From Aliivibrio sifiae (GTDB taxonomy: Bacteria; Pseudomonadota; Gammaproteobacteria; Enterobacterales; Vibrionaceae), in assembly GCF_002954715.1 (NCBI RefSeq), contig NZ_MSCP01000002.1, positions 1,187,569 through 1,251,568 of the forward strand: a DNA stretch of 64,000 nt. Direction: 5' to 3'. Every line of letters starts with the position of its first letter. Position 1 is the stretch's first letter. Shown here one piece after another: positions 26,901 to 35,514 of this stretch. A program made the position numbers and the translations under genes. The notes below the pieces were generated by a model. The model was given only the letters and a program-made list of their open reading frames with translations, searched no databases and was not told the DNA's origin.

Positions 26901-27220
26901 TTTGACCACTCAATTTTAGTAAACTCATACCCTTCAATTTGATATTCATGAAATGTTTTATCTGTTTCATCATACACATACAACCAACCATCACGGAGTT
27001 GCCTTAACGTATACTGACGCTGCTTAGGCGTAAATCGGCCTTTCCATTGCGCGTCAGAAGCTGGGAATGGGTGCATCTGCAGCCCTTGCTCATTCATATC
27101 GTCCAAGGCATAACTAACGGGAATAATACCAATATCACTACGCTGAAAGGGGCATAAGCCAACAGGACTTCTTACGTCACGGGTTGATGCGCACATAGCG
27201 GCTTTGTTGGCAGTACTCAT
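23960..27220 (-). CDS. VasX-like type VI secretion pore-forming effector
   Basis: 1086-aa protein, almost the same length as V. cholerae VasX (1085 aa). The N-terminal region (CPFQRSDIGIIPVSYALDD, then RQLRDGWLYVYDET and YMAFAHQRWTWRLCEHM) fits the VasX N-terminal domain. The centre is long and helical. Residues from about 800 to 920 hold hydrophobic segments (AAVSLFGLIATGLETW, GIFSTSIGAIIAPWMLTTFM, VSAILFFISIIIINTF) consistent with a colicin-like membrane-inserting region. The last 90 residues form a beta-rich tail that is duplicated nearby. AAGGA precedes the ATG. It is followed directly by a TsiV2-like immunity gene, but no hcp, vgrG or vasW adapter is adjacent, so it is an orphan cargo needing a T6SS encoded elsewhere. 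Confidence 0.78.
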   Translation of the reverse strand: MSTANKAAMCASTRDVRSPVGLCPFQRSDIGIIPVSYALDDMNEQGLQMHPFPASDAQWKGRFTPKQRQYTLRQLRDGWLYVYDETDKTFHEYQIEGYEFTKIEWSNDEADKLANERGSKGETKSCLVYPAKNTIYMAFAHQRWTWRLCEHMRSHTSNRSLWMRKVNLKQFNSALAHPHTGLSSKLGHYAADIGVNGAPTGIFNSTCTPLTSTEAQTDSFKHVADKPGCWDVDYRVDLPAQDCGMFIALDDPLADVSDLFLPLAEEITLRSAIHKDEYNIHKLQMAEITRNLGRVRLKPEELPEQVSDDPMKVLEFERQLTEYLAIQSLADKESAAFESNPSIGNTPFTPLQEEALEKHSELKEKYHFTPSDEQKTAWEKNTLFSDEVNWNELDEFLTQHYTQRKDQDKRIAMLYQDFMEAFEQLGADPLVIGIDNQDEDHLTYLLSVISQYLQVIKQAVNTEKELATLEIALSLDSPKTLFALASLGFSNDNLQALNDHVEELSNHLISTNSSGDMGALSGAIASWGGFTEDIRIQDNKWFKALAEPVQLSFIALQNAVTGQAKESWRGIANLLFPHQMNTATTPLGMISNLRLVILEALVNPEAVVIHNPDYPAHFAAWQRKMNAEVMIIRQISQPPSGQPTPKNHQIQTMRSAQQRMQKLLSSELPVMVMLKYEAVNNAAKQMLNEAIERSWQQGKDITQASWNKMGKMGGVVAILNLWNTAAVLKNLHHKAAQHPESDLWTDPAVREATYATSYAVSAVTAMWRDVTWSKMATDGELLKKSLHLAIKEASVSETIALKTFAKTTAAVSLFGLIATGLETWESHDKFKDTSHSPMERFGYGLKGVSTFSQTFVYFFQFGANVFSRFGIFSTSIGAIIAPWMLTTFMVSAILFFISIIIINTFKRSELEKWLLHSTWGKASKQWEVVDELTRLEQIIHKPQVRLNKVISSLPSKAMYASAVGQQWQLEISLPMYTKGKSIGLQVTRTPMQNKYSYVTSSPKPTVVVNEQNGIWSKDEAGNPVYRLDLAGTTKDSITVFISLPFNWQASEHEQLGYIASCNSQGELVISPAFKESSIRTINVDVN

Positions 27221-27609
27221 TCAATACTCTTCCTTATGTGTATTTAGCATTTACTTTGACTGGCTGATTGCTTACGAAAAACCAACAAGTAAGGTTTCTT
27301 GTAAAATCGAGATGAGAAAACTCTATATAGGTGAGAAATAAGACACAATAAAATCACACATTTTAAGACTTAAAAATCAAATCGACCCGAGAGAGTTCAC
27401 ACTTTAAATGAAAGAGATTGTTGGAAGATGAGTGATTTTTTATTTATAAGGTTGGGGAGAACTTATAAATAATAAAATCAATAGGATGTGAAATTTAGCA
27501 TTAATTATCTGCAAGTGTTTCTTTTGTATGTATATGCAATCACAAACCCAAGAAACAAAAAAAAGCGAGCCATCACAGCTCGCTTTTAAATCTATGTTTT
27601 TATTATAAT
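27221..27609. other. Intergenic region between ackA and the toxin gene
   Basis: 389 bp, strongly AT-rich. It holds the ackA terminator at 27561-27587 and presumably the toxin promoter near 27230-27400. I see no open frame with a ribosome binding site and no strong operator palindrome. Confidence 0.6.
27561..27587 (-). terminator. ackA terminator
   Basis: A perfect 10-bp stem (AAAAGCGAGC / GCTCGCTTTT) with a 7-nt loop is followed on the minus strand by a run of eight T. It lies about 25 bp after the ackA stop. Confidence 0.93.
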
Positions 27610-28806
27610 TTACAGCAATTCAACAGACTGCTGAGCTATCACGAATTCTTCGTTGGTTGGAATAACCATTGCGACAGCATTTAACATTTCAGATTTAGCA
27701 ATAATACCATCAGCGCCAAAACGAGCACCTTCATTACCAGCAACATCTTCAACAAAACCAAGAATTTTAAGATTGTTTAAGATTTCGCGACGGATTGGTA
27801 AAGAGTTCTCACCAATACCACCAGTAAAGATGATACCATCTAAAGAATCTAATGCAGCAAGGTAAGATGCAACATATTTAGCAACACGGTATGTGAACAC
27901 TTGGAATGCTAGTGTTGCGCCTTCGTGTCCTTCTTCCATCGCTTCTAAGATACCACGAGCATCACTTGTTAAACCGGACACTCCTAAGAAGCCAGACTCT
28001 TTATTTAAAGAGTTAAATACTTGCTCTTGTGACCAACCTTTCTTAAGTAGGTATTCAATAATACCTGGATCTAAATCACCACAACGAGTCCCCATCATTA
28101 GGCCTGAAAGCGGTGTAAAGCCCATTGATGTATCAACACTGTTACCGTCTTTAATTGCACAAACCGATGCGCCATTACCTAGGTGAACAGAGATAAAGCT
28201 AGATTCTTCAATTGGCTTATTAATCATTTTAGCCGCTTCACGACTTACAAAGTAATGACTTGTGCCGTGGAAACCGTAACGACGTACACCAAAATCAGTA
28301 TATAACTCTTTAGCAATTGCACCCGTGTATGCACGCTTTGGCATAGTTTGGTGAAAAGCTGTGTCAAATACCGCAAATTGAGGAAGAGAAGGAAAGGCTT
28401 CAACAGCAGCTCGAATGCCAATAGCACCAGCAGGGTTATGCAACGGAGCTAAATCAGATAGGCTTTCAATCTCTTTTGTGACTTCTTCTGAAATTCGTAC
28501 TGTTTGCGTGAATTTTTCGCCACCATGAACAATACGGTGACCAATAGCAACAATGCCATCAGTAAAGCCTAGTTCTTCAGTTAAACCAACTAATTTGCCG
28601 ATAGCAATTTTATGATGGTTTTCTTCGCCTTCAATGGCAATTTCAGTTTTCTGTCCCTGATACTTCCAGCTCATACGAGCATCTTCCAGGCCAAAACACT
28701 CACCCAACCCGCTTAATACTGCATCACCAGAAGCAGAATTGATAACAGCAAACTTTAGTGAAGAGCTGCCTGAATTGATAACTAATACGTATTCGTTGTT
28801 CATCAT
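27610..28806 (-). CDS. ackA: Acetate kinase
   Basis: 398-aa cytoplasmic kinase interconverting acetate plus ATP with acetyl phosphate. The acetokinase signature 1 is at the N-terminus (VLVINSGSSSLKFAVINS) and signature 2 is in GHRIVHGGEKFTQTVRI; GIIFTGGIGENSLPIRREIL is the conserved adenosine-binding region. Length equals E. coli AckA (400 aa). No pta gene is adjacent, so this is a stand-alone copy, and Vibrionaceae often carry a second ackA on another replicon. The start has two consecutive ATGs (28806 and 28803). Its last 51 bp are repeated at 22044-22094 beyond the VasX island. Confidence 0.94.
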   Translation of the reverse strand: MMNNEYVLVINSGSSSLKFAVINSASGDAVLSGLGECFGLEDARMSWKYQGQKTEIAIEGEENHHKIAIGKLVGLTEELGFTDGIVAIGHRIVHGGEKFTQTVRISEEVTKEIESLSDLAPLHNPAGAIGIRAAVEAFPSLPQFAVFDTAFHQTMPKRAYTGAIAKELYTDFGVRRYGFHGTSHYFVSREAAKMINKPIEESSFISVHLGNGASVCAIKDGNSVDTSMGFTPLSGLMMGTRCGDLDPGIIEYLLKKGWSQEQVFNSLNKESGFLGVSGLTSDARGILEAMEEGHEGATLAFQVFTYRVAKYVASYLAALDSLDGIIFTGGIGENSLPIRREILNNLKILGFVEDVAGNEGARFGADGIIAKSEMLNAVAMVIPTNEEFVIAQQSVELL

Positions 28807-29100
28807 TATTCTCTTTTTATAAACTGTAGGTTACACATATATTTGTGCCTTTTGTAACACTCCTATTATTCAACTTTTTTTTAATTATTCAACTTTTGTT
28901 TTTCTTTTGTCCGTTTTTTTCTAGCAATTCTTTATCCTAGATCAAAATCCATACTTTTAAGCAGATATTAAACAAACTGATAATTATGTAAAAAGTGTTA
29001 GCTAGGTCCGATTACCACCCTTTACTGGAAGCAATGTATTGATTTTGAACTTCATAAACTAAAAAATGACACTTCGTCTATTTTTTGACTTTTAGTACCT

Positions 29101-30090
29101 ATGAATATATTGATCTGCGATGACTCTAAAATCGCACGAAAAGCACTCTCAAGTAATATAGAGCTATCTCAAGACCTTACTCTGTTTTATGCTGAAAATG
29201 GGAAAGAAGGATTAGATGTATTACGAGCGCACTCGATTGATATACTTTTCCTTGATTTAACCATGCCTGTCATGGATGGTTTTGATGTACTAAGTCAACT
29301 CCCAATCAATACCTACCCAACCCAAACGGTGGTGATCTCTGGTGATGTTCAAGAGAAAGCAAAACAACGTTGCTACCAATTAGGTGCAAATGAATTTATT
29401 AATAAACCATTTAAGCAGGAAGAAATTGCAGATGTCCTTCTTCGGTACGGTATTCCTGTTTCATCAAAACTCTTAGCTTTTCGCCCTAAGTTCTCTCTAA
29501 GCTCTGCAAATCTAATAGAGAATATTAAAGAGATCAGTAACGTTGCCTTAGGGGCTAGTGCCGCTCTGATTTCTGAACAATTTGACCGTTTTATTGATAT
29601 GCCATTACCGAATGTCGCTTCTTTACACCATTCAGAGCTTCAAATGACATTACAAGATATTGTTAATAACTCAGAGTATCGCACTATCTCACAACGATTT
29701 GTAGGTTATGGCATAAACGGAGAAGCATTAGTATGCTTACATGGCAGTGATTTAGCAGAGTTACTGAGTGTCAATCAAGGTAACGAACAAATCACAACCA
29801 ATGAAGCGATCTTAGATATTTCAAATCTGTTGGTATCTTCATTTTTATCTTCTTTTAATAAACAATTAGATATAGAGATTTCTCTACGCCAACCTATTGT
29901 ATTAGAAACAGAACAGTTAAAGGCTGCGTTAAAAGAAAGTCATTCTTTTCTTAACGACTATGACTCTGATATTTTTACGATTGAATTCGTGTATTCAGCG
30001 GAAAGCTTAGATTTAAAATGCGATGTCATTTTTTTAATGGATAACGATTCATTAACGGCCATTAAATCAATCTTAGAGAGCGTATTATAA
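29101..30090 (+). CDS. Response regulator with CheC-like output domain
   Basis: 329-aa protein. The receiver domain occupies residues 1-120: acidic pair in LICDDSKIARK, phosphoacceptor Asp52 in DILFLDLTMPVMDG, the conserved Ser in VVISGDV and Lys in INKPFKQEE. From about residue 135 the sequence (LSLSSANLIENIKEISNVAL, and EAILDISNLLVSSFLSSF later) fits the CheC/CheX-type phosphatase fold, with two helices starting E/D-x-x-N-like motifs. Such CheY-CheC fusions may regulate their own phosphorylation. It shares a TAATG stop/start overlap with the GGDEF gene downstream, implying that this regulator works with c-di-GMP synthesis. The cognate kinase is not nearby. Confidence 0.8.
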   Translation: MNILICDDSKIARKALSSNIELSQDLTLFYAENGKEGLDVLRAHSIDILFLDLTMPVMDGFDVLSQLPINTYPTQTVVISGDVQEKAKQRCYQLGANEFINKPFKQEEIADVLLRYGIPVSSKLLAFRPKFSLSSANLIENIKEISNVALGASAALISEQFDRFIDMPLPNVASLHHSELQMTLQDIVNNSEYRTISQRFVGYGINGEALVCLHGSDLAELLSVNQGNEQITTNEAILDISNLLVSSFLSSFNKQLDIEISLRQPIVLETEQLKAALKESHSFLNDYDSDIFTIEFVYSAESLDLKCDVIFLMDNDSLTAIKSILESVL

Positions 30091-31049
30091 TGAACACCGA
30101 TATGAATGATTTTCATTGGGCAATGCAAGTAATTGGTGATTTGGACGCAGGTTTAATTGTGTTAGACCAAGATTATCAAGTCTGTGCTTGGAATGCGTTT
30201 ATGCAATCTTATAGTGGTATCACCTCAGATAAAATCTTAGGTAAGGTCATTTTTGATGCCATTCCAGACTTACCTGAAACTTGGTTAAGAAAAAAAGTTA
30301 ACACTGCTTTTAGGCTTAATACTCGAGGTTTCTCCTGCTGGGAAGATAGACCTTATCTGTTTAAATTCAAAAACTTCACCCCTATTTCTAATAGCTTGAT
30401 TGAAATGCGTCAAAATATCACCTTTTCTCCTCTTACTTCACTAAATGGGCAAGTTTCTCATGTTAGTTTAGTGATCAGTGACGTTACCGATATTGCAAAG
30501 AGTAAACTTCATTTACAAAAATCAAATCAACAACTCTCGAAATTAAGCCGAACAGACGGATTAACACAATTATTTAATCGCGCTTATTGGGAAAAATGCT
30601 TACAACAAGAATTTGACCAAGCAAAAATATCCGGAAGTGCTTCATCTGTTGTGATATTTGATATTGACCACTTTAAAAAAGTAAATGATACCTACGGCCA
30701 CACTGTTGGGGATGATGTGATCCGTAATGCCGCTGACTTGTTAAGAAAAACATCACGTAACACAGACAGCTGTGGCCGCTATGGCGGAGAAGAATTTACA
30801 GTTATCCTCCCTGGTGCAAATTCAGAGCAAGCGCTGTATTTCTCAGAGCGATTACGTAAACGAGTAGAAAAGGCAATTGTGAAGTGCGAAGGCTCTAATG
30901 TAAGTTATAAGGTCAGTTTAGGTATCTGTGAATTATCAGATGAACATGATGACTATTCAAGTTGGTTAGAAATGGCTGACAAAGCACTTTATCACTCTAA
31001 AAAAAACGGTAGAAATCAATCTACAATTTATACTTCTGCTCTAAAATAG
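30090..31049 (+). CDS. PAS-GGDEF diguanylate cyclase
   Basis: 319-aa cytoplasmic protein. An N-terminal PAS domain (about residues 10-130; LIVLDQDYQVCAWNAFMQSY) precedes a GGDEF domain starting at LSRTDGLTQLFNRAYWEK, with metal-binding DIDHFKKVNDTYGH and active-site GGEEF. An RxxD inhibitory site (RNTD) sits exactly five residues before GGEEF, so both catalysis and product inhibition look intact. It makes c-di-GMP from two GTP. Its ATG overlaps the stop of the response-regulator gene (TAATG), so the pair form a two-gene operon in which the PAS domain may sense redox, a ligand or the partner regulator. Confidence 0.9.
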   Translation: MNTDMNDFHWAMQVIGDLDAGLIVLDQDYQVCAWNAFMQSYSGITSDKILGKVIFDAIPDLPETWLRKKVNTAFRLNTRGFSCWEDRPYLFKFKNFTPISNSLIEMRQNITFSPLTSLNGQVSHVSLVISDVTDIAKSKLHLQKSNQQLSKLSRTDGLTQLFNRAYWEKCLQQEFDQAKISGSASSVVIFDIDHFKKVNDTYGHTVGDDVIRNAADLLRKTSRNTDSCGRYGGEEFTVILPGANSEQALYFSERLRKRVEKAIVKCEGSNVSYKVSLGICELSDEHDDYSSWLEMADKALYHSKKNGRNQSTIYTSALK

Positions 31050-31079
31050 CTTTATCTTCTTAAGTAATAAATAGAAAAA

Positions 31080-31103
31080 AGCCTGAGTGATAATACTCAG
31101 GCT
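31080..31103 (-). terminator. Terminator of the malEFG operon
   Basis: A stem of 9 bp (AGCCTGAGT / ACTCAGGCT, 6-nt loop) is followed on the minus strand by TTTTTTCTATT. On the plus strand the T-run is poor, so it mainly stops malEFG transcripts, although it also lies just after the GGDEF gene. Confidence 0.8.
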
Positions 31104-31261
31104 CTGATTACAAAAAGTAAAGTTGCATCCTGCAACACTTACCCAGCTATGCGTAATGCCAATACTGCGCTGAACACTTTACCGATCGGCGACCAAACCA
31201 TCATAAAGCTCTTCACGCAAATGGACCCTGCCCAAAATGTGTCGGGTCCGTATAATTATCG

Positions 31262-32152
31262 TTATCCTTTTACACCACCGGCTGTCAAACCACCCACAAG
31301 GAACTTCTGAGCAAGTAAGAAAACCAATGTAATAGGCAATGCTGATAATACAGCAGCGGCCGCAAAATCGCCCCATAAGTAGTTCTGAGGGTATAAATAT
31401 TGTTGCATACCCACTGCTAATGTGTATGAGTTTACATCAGAAAGTAGTAAAGATGCTACCGGAACCTCAGTAATTACACCAATAAATGACAAAATGAAGA
31501 CAACTGCCAAAATTGGTACAGACAATGGTAATAATACTAAACGGAATGCTTGCCATGGCGTAGCTCCATCTAACGCTGCGGCTTCTTCTAATGAATTATC
31601 AATGGTTTCAAAATACCCTTTAATCGTCCACACATGTAAAGCAATACCGCCTAAATAAGCAAAGACAAGACCACCATGAGTATTTAATCCTAAAAATGGA
31701 ATGTACTGACCCAATTTATCAAACAAAGCGTATAAAGCAACCAGCGCCAGTACCGCAGGGAACATTTGGAAAATCATCATACCTTTCAGTATAGTTTCTT
31801 TTCCTTTAAAACGTAGTCGAGCAAACGCATAGGCACTGGTCGTTGATAATGCAACTATCAATATAGAACTAATCGCAGCAACTTTTACTGAGTTCCATAA
31901 CCAAGTGAGAACAGGAAATGGAGGTTGAGTTGTTGAGCCGTCAGCGTGCTCTACTGCTATTCCTAATGCTAACTTCCAGTGCTCTAACGATGGATTTTCA
32001 GGAATAATACTCCCTGTTGCAAAGTTACCTTCACGGAATGAAATCGTAATAACCATTAGCAGTGGGAATATTATCATTGCTAAAAATATCCACATTGCTA
32101 CATGAGTAGCCCAAACACGATACTTTAAGTTTTTTCCTTGAACCATTGCCAT
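31262..32152 (-). CDS. malG: Maltose/maltodextrin ABC transporter permease MalG
   Basis: 296-aa inner-membrane permease, the same length as E. coli MalG and near-identical in segments such as [38 protein letters not shown] and the C-terminal [13 protein letters not shown]. The EAA loop that contacts MalK is [20 protein letters not shown]. Six transmembrane helices. Last gene of malEFG, 71 bp after malF. Between its stop and the terminator lies about 160 bp of non-obvious sequence. Confidence 0.97.
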   Translation of the reverse strand: MAMVQGKNLKYRVWATHVAMWIFLAMIIFPLLMVITISFREGNFATGSIIPENPSLEHWKLALGIAVEHADGSTTQPPFPVLTWLWNSVKVAAISSILIVALSTTSAYAFARLRFKGKETILKGMMIFQMFPAVLALVALYALFDKLGQYIPFLGLNTHGGLVFAYLGGIALHVWTIKGYFETIDNSLEEAAALDGATPWQAFRLVLLPLSVPILAVVFILSFIGVITEVPVASLLLSDVNSYTLAVGMQQYLYPQNYLWGDFAAAAVLSALPITLVFLLAQKFLVGGLTAGGVKG

Positions 32153-32223
32153 ATCAATGAATCCTTATTTGTTGGGAATAAAGCAGCTAAATACAAATCT
32201 CTTAATAGATAGCTACTTAAACA

Positions 32224-33768
32224 TTAATTATTTGATAATTTAGTGAAACGTAGGTTCAGTAACGCTAAGCCACCAACCAATAAGAAAATAAGCGTTGCAA
32301 TTGCACTTGCTAGACCAAAGTCTTGACCACCACTGCCCTCAAACGCGATTCGATACGTGTAGCTTACTAATAAATCAGTATAGCCTGCGGGCTCAGTTGT
32401 TCCGATCATATTTGGGCCACCTTTAGTCAATAGTGCAATCATTACGAAGTTATTGAAGTTAAAAGCAAAAGCAGCAATCAATAACGGTGTTAACGGTTTT
32501 ACCATCATTGGCACAGTAATGTTGAAGAAGTTTTGAATTGGCCCAGCCCCATCAATTGCTGATGCTTCATAAAGATCTTCAGGAATAGATTTCAACAAAC
32601 CCATACATAAAATCATCATGTAAGGGAAACCAAGCCATGTATTCACGATTAATACCATTGTTTTTGCAGTAAATGGGTCGGAGAACCAATTAGGTTGAAT
32701 ACCAAACATGCTATCAAGTAACATATTTATTTCACCAAAGCTTTGGTTAAAAAGACCACGGAAAATCAAGATAGAAATAAATGCAGGAACTGCATAAGGA
32801 AGAATTAATAGAAGACGATAAACCGCACGACCTTTAAGCTCTTCCCACTGCACTACCGCAGCAAGAACTAAACCTATTGCTAAAGTGAAGACAACGGTAC
32901 AAGTTGCAAAAATAACCGTCCAGATAAAAATGCTAATAAAAGGTTCTTTAATACCATCATCTTTCCAGATACGTTCAAAGTTAGCAGCACCAACATTTAC
33001 AACAAAACCAGGAGAAATAGGATCGCCAATGAAAGCATCATTATCGTTCACTTCTTGATAGAAGCCTGTTTCATGGTTAGCTTTAAAATAAGTTTCAGTT
33101 TTATTGTTATAAAGCGTTTCACCGTCTTCCTGTAAAACAAACAGTGGTGCTACCGCTGCAAATTTACGCAACCCACTCATTTGAATCTCACCACCAGATG
33201 GTAAAGATAAAGTGATTAAATTTAAATTTGGGCGTTTACCGATAATTTGTTTAATTGTTACTTTTTTACCTTTAACTGAATCAACTGGCGTTAAAGCAAG
33301 ATTGCGCTCAACAGCCTCAGTTAAATCAAAGGTTTCAGTTGCTAATAACTCACCTGAATCTTTAATCGTTAATGCATAACCGTTTCCCTGATTCATTAAT
33401 TCAAATTTATAACTCTTTCCACTTTGAAATGTTTTTGATAGATGAACGGTTTGTGCTCGTTCTAATGTCACCTGATTAGTTGCACTATAGTTCGTGAATG
33501 CGAGTCCAACGGTATAAACTAATGGAAAAATAATGAATAAAATCATGCCTGCAATACCAGGGAAGGTATATCTATGGGCGTACGTTTTTTTGCTACCAAA
33601 TACATAAACGGCTAACGATGTTAATACGAGAGTTAACATTGCAAATGCAGTTTCACCACGAGAATACATAAGTACGCATACATAACCATTGATCGCGGCA
33701 ATAGCAGACAATAGTCCCCATTTTGCTAATGATTTATAATTTGTATGCGAAGCGACTGCTGTTGTCAT
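32224..33768 (-). CDS. malF: Maltose/maltodextrin ABC transporter permease MalF
   Basis: Inner-membrane permease with eight helices and the large periplasmic P2 domain (about residues 90-270) that contacts MalE, as in E. coli. The EAA loop is YEASAIDGAGPIQNFFNITV. I chose the ATG at 33768 (514 codons, equal to E. coli MalF) with GGAG just upstream; a TTG at 33777 would add three residues. It follows malE after 135 bp containing a strong hairpin and precedes malG by 71 bp. Confidence 0.95.
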   Translation of the reverse strand: MTTAVASHTNYKSLAKWGLLSAIAAINGYVCVLMYSRGETAFAMLTLVLTSLAVYVFGSKKTYAHRYTFPGIAGMILFIIFPLVYTVGLAFTNYSATNQVTLERAQTVHLSKTFQSGKSYKFELMNQGNGYALTIKDSGELLATETFDLTEAVERNLALTPVDSVKGKKVTIKQIIGKRPNLNLITLSLPSGGEIQMSGLRKFAAVAPLFVLQEDGETLYNNKTETYFKANHETGFYQEVNDNDAFIGDPISPGFVVNVGAANFERIWKDDGIKEPFISIFIWTVIFATCTVVFTLAIGLVLAAVVQWEELKGRAVYRLLLILPYAVPAFISILIFRGLFNQSFGEINMLLDSMFGIQPNWFSDPFTAKTMVLIVNTWLGFPYMMILCMGLLKSIPEDLYEASAIDGAGPIQNFFNITVPMMVKPLTPLLIAAFAFNFNNFVMIALLTKGGPNMIGTTEPAGYTDLLVSYTYRIAFEGSGGQDFGLASAIATLIFLLVGGLALLNLRFTKLSNN

Positions 33769-33872
33769 AAGCTCCAAGACCTTTTTTAAAATACCAACCT
33801 AGTAAGTCAATTAATGTGATAACAAACTTACTCAAGTGGGTATATATCGATAAAATGATTCTGTTTTAATCT

Positions 33873-33898
33873 AAAGAGGAGGATGGTTCCTCCTCTTT
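33873..33898 (-). promoter_or_regulatory. malE-malF intercistronic hairpin
   Basis: A perfect 11-bp stem (AAAGAGGAGGA / TCCTCCTCTTT) with a 4-nt loop lies 6 bp after the malE stop. The following minus-strand sequence (AGATTAAAACAG) is not a T-run, so this is more likely an mRNA stabiliser or partial terminator than a full stop. The malE-malF gap of E. coli carries REP hairpins with that function. Confidence 0.8.
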
Positions 33899-33903
33899 AT
33901 TTT

Positions 33904-35088
33904 TTATTTAGTCATTCGCTGCTCTGCAGCTGCTAATGCATCATTAATCATTTGGCGACCATCTACCACATTGCCTAATGCTTCTTCCATGCTGTACCAG
34001 AACGTCGTGAACTGTGGAATGTTTGGCATGATTTCACCATTCATTGCATTATCCATTGTCGCTGCGATACGCGGATCATTACCTAATTGTGCTTGGTATG
34101 AATTTAAAGCTACAGCACCTAGTGGCTTATCATCATTCAGACTTTTTAGACCTTCATCTGTAAGTAGGTAACTTTCAAAAAATTCAACAGCAAGATCTTT
34201 ATTTGGAGAAACAGCACTGATACCACCAACCCAAACACCAACAAATGGTTTAGATGCTTGACCGTGGAACTTAGGAAGCGTTGTTACTCCATAGTCAATG
34301 CCAGCTTTCTCAATGTTTGCCCAGCCCCAAGGACCATTAATCATCATTGCAACATTGCCTTTCACAAATTCAGATTCAGCAACTGAGTAATCCATATCTG
34401 CAGAAATGGTTTTATCTTTTACCATCTTCTCAATAAAGCCCATCGCATCTTGAACGCCTTTTTGGTTCACACCTGCGTTTTTAATATCATAGCCGTCTGC
34501 CGTTTTCTTAAAGGCGTATCCGCCATCAGCAGCAAGTAGAGGCCATGTAAAGTAAGCACCACCACGTAAAGGCCACATGATTGCTTTTTGGTTTTTAGTC
34601 ATTAGTTCTTTGTCTAATGCTGGAATATCTTCCCAATTTTTTGGTGGCGTTTTGATAATTGCTTTATTATAAATTAATGACACAGATTCAATCGCGATTG
34701 GGTAAGCGATTGTTTTGCCCTTGTACGATACGGCATCCCATGCAAAATCGACGATTTCAGATTTCAACTCTTCAGACGGTTTAATTTCAGCTAAAAGACC
34801 TGCTTCTGCAAAACCGCCAAAACGGTCATGTGCATAAAAGATCATATCTGGACCATCACCTGCCGCCGCTACTTGAGCAAACTTCTCTTCCGCCTTATCA
34901 GGGAAAGCAACGGTAACCTTAATACCTGTATCTTCTTCAAATCGTTTACCTACTTCAGCCATACCTTCATAAGACTTATCACCAGTCACCCAAATAGTAA
35001 GTTGACCTTCTTCGATTGCAGCAGAAGCGTTAATTGAACCAAGAGCTGCCATTGTGCATAGCGCGACAGTACTGAGGACTTTTTTCAT
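33904..35088 (-). CDS. malE: Periplasmic maltose/maltodextrin-binding protein MalE
   Basis: 394-aa periplasmic binding protein with a 23-residue signal peptide (GSINASA) and mature start [20 protein letters not shown], homologous throughout to E. coli MalE. Recognisable ligand-site segments include [36 protein letters not shown] and [20 protein letters not shown]. It delivers maltodextrins to MalFGK2. First gene of malEFG; the region upstream is shared with malK and contains purine-rich MalT-like boxes. A hairpin after the stop probably keeps its mRNA more abundant than malFG. Confidence 0.97.
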   Translation of the reverse strand: MKKVLSTVALCTMAALGSINASAAIEEGQLTIWVTGDKSYEGMAEVGKRFEEDTGIKVTVAFPDKAEEKFAQVAAAGDGPDMIFYAHDRFGGFAEAGLLAEIKPSEELKSEIVDFAWDAVSYKGKTIAYPIAIESVSLIYNKAIIKTPPKNWEDIPALDKELMTKNQKAIMWPLRGGAYFTWPLLAADGGYAFKKTADGYDIKNAGVNQKGVQDAMGFIEKMVKDKTISADMDYSVAESEFVKGNVAMMINGPWGWANIEKAGIDYGVTTLPKFHGQASKPFVGVWVGGISAVSPNKDLAVEFFESYLLTDEGLKSLNDDKPLGAVALNSYQAQLGNDPRIAATMDNAMNGEIMPNIPQFTTFWYSMEEALGNVVDGRQMINDALAAAEQRMTK

Positions 35089-35190
35089 TGTGAATCCTTC
35101 CTTTATAATTAGCGAATCATCCGTAGGGTTGAAGTAAAAGTAGATGATGATTCAATTTTCAGGATGTATTTTCATTAATAAATCCCTTAA

Positions 35191-35409
35191 ATTCATCCTC
35201 CTACTCCCTACGCCCTTTTAACACTCAACAAAAAGCGTGATCTCAATCAGGATAAGAGCTGCGCCACCTCACAAAACAAACGCGAAGTGAGATCATCTTC
35301 ACATTGAATTTTAAAAAAACTTTGAACTCCGTCGATATTTATTAAAAACGTGACCTAAGTACTCCTCCCCCCTACTCCCCCAAAAAAAAGAAGAAGGAGG
35401 AGGATGACG
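35191..35409. promoter_or_regulatory. MalT box region between malE and malK
   Basis: The 426-bp divergent gap holds several matches to the MalT site GGGGA(T/G)GAGG. On the minus strand: GGGGAGGAGT at 35361-35370 (9/10) directly next to GGGGAGTAGG at 35371-35380 (9/10), and AGGGAGTAGG at 35200-35209 (8/10). On the plus strand: GAGGATGACG at 35400-35409 (8/10). AGGAGGATGA also appears on the malE side (35193-35202). The layout suggests MalT-maltotriose activation of both malEFG and malK-glgX. The rest of the gap is AT-rich; a weak CRP-like CGTGA-N6-TCAGG lies near 35236. Confidence 0.7.
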
Positions 35410-35514
35410 AACGCCTCCATTTACATAAGAATGACACTATAAAAGCGCATAGCTAATACCAAGCTGAATAAGTAGTTGGTAAAAATTATTTAAAATTAGA
35501 TGAGGATAGACACA

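Noticed and set aside
31179-31376. 65-aa minus-strand frame overlapping malG
   Set aside because: Out of frame with malG, no ribosome site, composition of a shadow frame.
35286-35303. Possible CRP site AGTGA...TCACA between malE and malK
   Set aside because: The half-sites are separated by 8 rather than 6 bases, so it does not fit the CRP consensus.
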